Positions 58,309 to 64,000 of a DNA stretch of 64,000 bases are shown here, one piece after another (position 1 is the stretch's first letter; every line of letters starts with the position of its first letter). The DNA is taken from assembly GCA_947623455.1 (NCBI GenBank), contig OX392529.1, positions 53,029,186 through 53,093,185 on the forward strand, in the 5' to 3' direction. Position numbers and translations under genes: made by a program. This DNA is from Mimachlamys varia (taxonomy: Eukaryota; Mollusca; Bivalvia; Pectinida; Pectinidae). The notes beneath the pieces are model-generated. The model saw nothing but the letters and a program-made list of their open reading frames with translations. It was not told the DNA's origin and made no database searches.

Positions 58309-59953
58309 GATAAGAATACAAAAGCCAACTTCAAGAAAATAATCAAGCCATTCACACTAGAGGAAGGAACACTTTATTACAACCGCAAAGTCCATGGTCC
58401 TCTTAGAACTGTGAAGCCAGATGAAGTCCAGATCATCCTCGGTCATGAGACTCCAATGGGACGGCATCAAGGAGTCCGCCGAACATGGCAGAAGATCAAG
58501 TTAACATATCACCGGCCTGCCATGCAGAAAGATGTTAAACCATTTGTTGAAGAATGTGACCCATGTCCCATGCAGAACCGAATGTTCAAGACCCCGTCAA
58601 TTCTTTACCCCATTCCAGTAAAGGATAAGGTATTCAGTATGCTGGGAATTGATCTTGTTGGTCCACTGCGACAAACAAACAAAGGGAAATGTTTACATAG
58701 CATCGCTGACTGACTACCTGACCAAGTGGCCAGAAGTGAAAGCCATTCGATCAAAGGAAGCAACGGGAATTGCAACATTCATTATTGAAACTGTGTGCCG
58801 CCATGGATGGATGCCCTGAGGTGATCCTTACAGACAGAGGTACGGAGTTCTGCAATGAGCTCACTGACAAGCTATGCAAACAACTGACCATTGAGAGACA
58901 AGTGACCCCTGCCTACCACCCCCGGACCAATGGCCTTACAGAGAGGTTTGACCAGACACTTTGCCATGCCATAGTTAAGTATGGAAACGAAACACAAGAC
59001 GATTGGGACACATACCTTCAACAAATAGCACTTGCAACAAGAATATGCGTTCAAGTGTCAACCAAAGAAACCCCTTTTCATCTTGTATATGGAAGAGAGG
59101 CTGTCCTCCCAATACAACTTGACATACCCACAACATTGTCGCCTGACTCTCCTGTCAATGCCAATGACTTCCAGGAGCTTTTGGATGACCGTGTTGCATC
59201 ATTTGCAGAATTGTTGAAGCTGCAGACCCTAGCTAAGGATAGGATCAAAGATGCTCAAAACCAGACAGAAAACTCAATATGATAAAAAGAACAGAAGAAA
59301 AGAACTGGAGGTTTGAGAGAATGTCTTAATAAGAAACAAGAAGAAAGAAAACAGGAAAGGGGACAAACTTGCAACAAAATGGGTTGGACCTTACGTTATA
59401 TCTTTCGTAAAAGGCATTTACCAAGTAGAGGGAAGAAAAGCACAGACCAACATAAAAGACATGAAGCTTTACAAAACACCAGCAAAACCTGAGACAACGA
59501 CTGGAAGAAAAGAGGAAGAAAGAACAATTACAAGAGATGCAACGAAAAAAGGTCAAAACAGACACAACAGTCAAGTATAACCATACAACAAAGAAATCCA
59601 CACACACAAGAAAAACACTCAAAGTTCTTACTTCGGAGAAAAGAAAAGAACAAAGAATTATAAGAACCAACCAATGCAGAGCAATGTCCAAAACAGCCCC
59701 AAATTTTTCAACACCTCCCAGAGGAATACAGGATTATGTGAGGAGCATGGAAAATACCTCCAAGCAAAGAGTGTTCATGACATGCAGTGAAGCAGCTGTA
59801 CACCAGCCTAAGAACCCAACAAATGATGCCATCTTAAGCTCCCCAACCCTTTCAATCATCATGGAGGCTGACAAGAGATTCGGGGAAGAAGTTGAACTGT
59901 GCCAGAATGCCATGCTTTCTTGGTACATGACCGCCAATGTCACTTTGGATTAA
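58309..59953 (+). pseudogene. Integrase pseudogene, copy A
   Basis: Opens at 58309 right after a splice-acceptor-like TTATCCTTGTAG. 58309-58713 encodes an H2C2 zinc-binding domain (histidines in LGHETPMGRHQG, cysteines in CDPC) and the start of a DDE core (first Asp in LGIDLVGPL). A frameshift near 58690 and an inserted GATG-type change near 58800 break the core; 58770-59282 resumes it with the second Asp in LTDRG and the Glu in TNGLTERF, 35 residues apart (D,D35E). An extra base near 59253 ends that frame. The basic C-terminal part continues to 59953. No gag, protease or reverse transcriptase lies upstream. Candidates are a Ty3/gypsy fragment, a Ginger-type DNA transposon, or a GIN1-like gene relic. 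Confidence 0.8.
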
Positions 59954-60127
59954 GTGGACACCCTTGAAGTATTTATGCTGGCCTCAGGTCCTTTTGACGA
60001 CAGTGTTCAACGACAATATTTTGATAGATGAGATGCTGAAAACGATAAGATATGTGCCAACCTCATCATCCTCTGTTGAGTCACCATGCAAAGTACTCAA
60101 GAGCTCAACAAAAATGACCAATGGCAA
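59954..60127 (+). other. 3' flank of integrase copy A
   Basis: Matches 61606-61790 downstream of copy B (TCCTCTGTTGAGTCACCATG, GCTCAACAAAAATGACCA), so the duplicated unit extends beyond the coding part. Confidence 0.7.
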
Positions 60128-61605
60128 TGCATGAACAATTCAAGATATCACTGGCTTCCCATGCAGAAAGATGTTAAACAATTTGCTGAAGAATGTGACC
60201 CCTGTCAGCGGCAGAACCAAATGTTCAAGACCCTGTCAATTCTTCACCCAAATCCAGTAAAGGATAGGGCATTCAGTATTCTGGGAATTGATCTCGTTGG
60301 TCCACTGTGACAAACAAACAAAGGGAAATGTTTACATAGCTGTGCTGACTGCATGACTACCTGACCAAGTGGCCAGAAGTGAAAGCCATTCCATCAAAGG
60401 AAGCAACAGAGATTGCAACATTCATTATTGAAACTGTTTGCTGCCATGGATGCCCTGAGGTGATCCTTACAGACAGAGGTACAGAGTTCTACAATAAGCT
60501 CAATGAAAAGCTATGCAGACAACTGTCAATTGAGAGGCGAGTGGCCACTGCCTACCACCCCCAGACCAATGGCCTAGCTTACAGAGCGGTTTAACCAGAC
60601 ACTTTGCCATCCCATATTTAAGTATGTAAACGAAACACAAGACGATTGGGACACATACCTTCAACAAATAGCATTTGCAACAAGAACATGCGTTCAAGCG
60701 TCAACCAAAGAAACCCCTTTTCATCTTGTATATGGAAGAGAGGCTGTCCTCCCTATACATCTTGACATACCCACAACATTGTCGCCTGACTCTCCTGTCA
60801 ATGCCAATGACTTCCAGGAGCTTTTGGATGACCGTGTTGCATCATTTGCAGAATTGTTGAAGCTGCAGACCCTAGCTAAGATTAAGATCAAACACGCTCA
60901 AAACAGACAGAAAACCCAATATGATAAAAAGAACAGAGGAAAAGAACTGGAGGTTGGAGAGAGTGTCTTAATAAGAAACAAGAAGAGAGTGAACAGGAAA
61001 GGGGACAAACTTGCAACAAAATGGGTTGGACCTTACGTGATATCTGCCTGCATCGGAAAAGGTGTCTACCAAGTAGGGGGAAGAAAAACAAAGACCAACA
61101 TAAAAGACATGAAGCTGTACAAAACACCAGCAAAACCTGAGACGACCACTGGAAGAAAAGAGGAAGAAAGAACACTTACAAGAGATGCAAAGAAAAAGGT
61201 GAATACAGACCCAACAGCCAAGTATAACCATACAACAAAGAAATCCACACAGACAAGAAAAACACTCAAAGTTCTGCCATCAGAGAAAAGAAAAGAACCA
61301 AGAATTATAATAACCAAACCAAGGAGGAGCACTGCAAAGTCCAAATGAGCCCCGAATCTTTCAACACCTCACAGAAGAATACAGGATTAGTGAGGAGCAT
61401 GGAAAATACCACTAAGATGAGAGTGTTCATGACATGCAATGAAGCAGCTGTACACCAGCCGAAGAACCCAACAAATGGTGCCATCTTAAGCTCCCCAACC
61501 CCTTCAATCATCACGGAGGCTGACAAGAGATTCGGGGAAGAAGTTGGACTGTGCCAGAATGCCATGCGTTCTTGGTACATGACCGCTGATGTGACTTTGG
61601 ATTGA
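60128..61605 (+). pseudogene. Integrase pseudogene, copy B
   Basis: Offset about 1.64 kb from copy A and very similar to it. It begins within the H2C2 domain: the histidine part is missing, CDPC remains. A stop follows GIDLVGPL at about 60308. The second Asp is kept (LTDRG) but the TNGLTER motif is broken by inserted bases near 60577, so the Glu is lost. 60779-61348 is a good frame of 189 codons with the SH3-like C-terminal part (KWVGPYVI, GVYQVGG) and a Lys/Arg-rich tail. A further 86-codon frame at 61345-61605 matches the end of copy A. Not functional. Confidence 0.8.
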
Positions 61606-62963
61606 GTGGACACCCTTGATGCATTTAAACTGGCATTTTTATGCAGCCCTTTTGACGACAGCATTCAATGACAATATTTTGCAAGATGAGATGCTCAAGA
61701 CAATCAGAAATGTGCCAACTTCATCGTCCTCTGTTGAGTCACCATGCAAAGTACTGATGAGCTCAACAAAAATGACCATTGGCAACGCAACACTAGAAAG
61801 AAAGGATTGTGCACACTCTATCCTAATAAATGGCTCATTGGCCAGGTAATTAACTGATAAAAGACAACGATTTGTATCAGATAGAAAATGATGATACATT
61901 ATATATGTGTAGATACATAAAGATTCAATTATCAAACATGATTTAATGATACCATACCCACCCAACAAAACATTTCTGGCTATCATATGAAGAAATTATT
62001 GAAATTTAACAAGCTCAGCAAATGGGTGAAGATTATGAGCAAAAATTTAGAAACACAAAGATTTGCAGTAGTTATTTGAAAGAACTATTCCCAATCTAAA
62101 GACTGTGTTCTACCATATCCATCGCACCTATTTTAAGATATCCATGCCTATTTACGACATTTTGAAGTCAGATTTCAATTCAATCCACCACAGAGGATGC
62201 TATGTTCTTCCGTGTTTCGTGGCGACTAAATGGGAGGCAGGAGAATACAATGCTTGGTTGGTTATATCCAAAGGCAATTTTTGATATCCAAAGAAAGATG
62301 GTACATAATAATTTTTATGTTTTTATTTCAAAATTGGAAGACCATGTCAGGGATGCAAATACTTCTGTGGATCGTTATACCTGATAATTATATATGGATT
62401 GAAAGTCATTTTTTAAAACTTTCATAGTGCTATGAAAGGTCAGCCGTTACATCCATATTGAATGAAGCCCGCTAGGGTTTCATGCTAAATATTTCAGAAC
62501 AATTGCTTAACTTAATTTATATTTTTCCAATTAATTGTTTATTACCTGTATTTGTATTTGTGTCGTCATTTAAACGACATGGGCGGAACAGCCCGCATTG
62601 AATAAAATTGGCACCAATGATAATAATTAGTCATTTGAGCGTTTGACACAAAGGCATTCTCCATATTATTCGAAGCGGCACGATAAGACTTTCATTGAAC
62701 AAGCTTGATCTATGACGTCATAATTCAACCATGTGCAACGTCTCGAGAACCATTGCTTTCATACTTTAATGAAAGGCATTTTTGCTGGTAATGTTAGTCA
62801 TAATCTGTTCAAACGAAAACAAAATGTCAACAACTAAGATTTTCTTATCTGAAACACATATTCCTTTGGCCTCATCAATTTGCCAAATAGCCTTTCTGAA
62901 TACTAAATAGGATGCATTCTCATATACTGTTTAGAATATGCATCTGTATTAAGTAACTAAATC
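61606..62963. other. 3' flank of integrase copy B, then unassigned sequence
   Basis: 61606-61790 is homologous to 59954-60127. After that no family is recognised. TGACGTCA at 62713-62720. Confidence 0.5.
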
Positions 62964-63204
62964 ATGGAGAATATTGAAGAATCATGCGTCAGTGCCACAT
63001 CAGCTTCTTTAGAAAGCATGTCTTGCATTCGGGCAAGGAGACTACTTCAAGACCTATCTGAACAAAGAAACACTACATGTAACTTGTCATTTTTGTAGCA
63101 ACACAGACAAGTCGCAAAGGATCCGACAGTGTGACAAGTGGGCTCACCCAAATTGTTTGACACTTTCCTCTATTAAACTCCAGTTCAAATGTATATTTTG
63201 TAAG
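62964..63204 (+). pseudogene. PHD-like zinc finger fragment, frameshifted
   Basis: ATG at 62964 opens 44 codons (MENIEESCVSATSASLESM...) ending in TAG at 63096. One base out of that frame, 63085-63204 encodes a C-x2-C, C-D-K-W-x-H-x2-C, C-x2-C pattern (CHFCSNTDK, QCDKWAHPNC, CIFCK), the signature of PHD/RING-type zinc fingers, then TGA. Such fingers occur in the first open frame of some non-LTR retrotransposons. The reverse transcriptase fragment just downstream supports that origin. Confidence 0.55.
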
Positions 63205-63210
63205 TGATTT

Positions 63211-64000
63211 ATCTAACTTTCGCTGGATAACAAGACCAAACAAAATGCCTGGAAACAACACTATGAAAGGCTACTCAATATTGAATTTGAATGGAATCCA
63301 GATGAGCTATCAAAGGAAACACCAGTTCAAGGCCCACAAATTGAGATCAGTCCTGACAAGATTGAAAAGGCTTTAAGGAAGATAAAAAATGGGAAAGCAG
63401 CTGGACCATCGGGTATTGTAGCTGAAATGTTGAAAGCATCCAGAAAGATAGGCATCCAGATCATGACGGACCTGGTGAAATCCATCATAAGAGAAGAGTG
63501 TGTTCCAGAGAGCTGGGAAGAGAGCTATATCAACAACTGCTATAAGGGCAAAGGTAACGCGCTGACAAGAGGCAACTATAGAGGCCTGAACCTCCTGGAA
63601 CAAGCGATGAAAGTGATAGAGAGAGAGTAACAGACAACATCAGTAGACAACAAATTGACATCAACGGAATGCAGTTCAGTTTTGTACCAGGTGGAGGCAC
63701 AACAGACGCAAGCTTCATTCTGCATCAAATGCAGGAGAAATACATCGAGGCAGACAGAAAACTATACATGGCATTTGTTGACCTAGAAAAGGCATTTGAC
63801 AGGGTTCCCTGAGAAGTGCTATGGTGGGCAATGCGCAAGCTTGGAGTGGAGGAGTGGCTAATATCAGACTAGTTCAGTGCATGTATAGGAACGCCAGGAA
63901 CAGGGTACGGGTAGATGACACCTACAGTGATGACTTCAGTGTAAAGGTTGGAGTACATCAAGGATCAGTCCTCAGTCCCTTATTATTAATCATTGTTGTC
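63211..64000 (+). pseudogene. Non-LTR retrotransposon reverse transcriptase fragment
   Basis: 63219-63630 encodes the region before and into the RT domain, with KIKNGKAAGPSGIVAEMLK and YKGKGN..RGNYRGLNLLE motifs. After a frameshift near 63617 the next frame has FVPGGGTTDA and the catalytic-site block AFVDLEKAFDRVP, then a TGA where an Arg codon is expected (about 63810). A second shift near 63868 brings in VGVHQGSVLSPLL, at the window edge. The second catalytic block (usually FADD) lies outside. The motif wording fits RTE/Jockey-like non-LTR elements. Not functional as it stands. Confidence 0.85.

Noticed and set aside
59326..59691. 121-codon minus-strand frame rich in Phe and Val
   Set aside because: It is the antisense shadow of the Lys/Arg-rich integrase C-terminal part; the same shadow occurs over copy B.

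Overview
This is a 64 kb piece of an AT-rich animal genome with no complete protein-coding gene that I can support. The repeats point to a marine mollusc, most likely a bivalve of scallop or oyster type: tRNA-derived SINEs ending in a CAAACCAAACC-like tail, elements that begin AACAAGAGGCCCATGGGCC and end in a GGTCACCTGAG hairpin plus CTAA, abundant short inverted-repeat elements, and GC-poor minisatellites. The organism call rests on remembered repeat families, not on a search. The window is probably intergenic or inside very large introns.

Layout: 0-7 kb holds palindromic and GAGGGAG-type dispersed repeats and several tRNA-derived SINEs, one with a clear 12 bp target-site duplication at 3457-3696. 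From 7.7 to 23 kb a chain of minisatellites dominates (units of 42, about 40, 20, 49, 37 and 38 bp), with inverted-repeat elements between them, two of which carry another element nested inside. From 23 to 33 kb is the least repetitive part: it holds one possible exon (25638-25846, minus), a putative regulatory block with RFX- and YY1-like motifs (24480-24720), CRE palindromes and two pogo/Tigger-like MITEs. From 33.9 to 39 kb lies a large 32-34 bp minisatellite split by a 2 kb mobile element that itself contains five 324 bp tandem units. From 39 to 55 kb are dispersed elements, including a Tigger-like MITE with TA target sites and three further copies of a family first seen at 12.6 kb. From 55.5 to 58.3 kb there is a 20-copy 41 bp minisatellite and a CAT microsatellite interrupted by another terminal-inverted-repeat element.

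The only recognisable protein-coding sequence lies at the right end and is decayed: two tandem copies of an integrase gene (H2C2 zinc-binding domain, D,D35E core, C-terminal basic domain) at 58309-59953 and 60128-61605, then a PHD-like zinc finger (62964-63204) and a non-LTR reverse transcriptase fragment (63211-64000) that runs off the window. All contain frameshifts or stops.

The long open frames over the minisatellites are consequences of repeat periods with no stop in any frame and are not annotated as genes. The most interesting signals are the nested and array-splitting insertions, which give a relative chronology of repeat growth and transposition, and the seven-copy palindromic TTAA-flanked element family.
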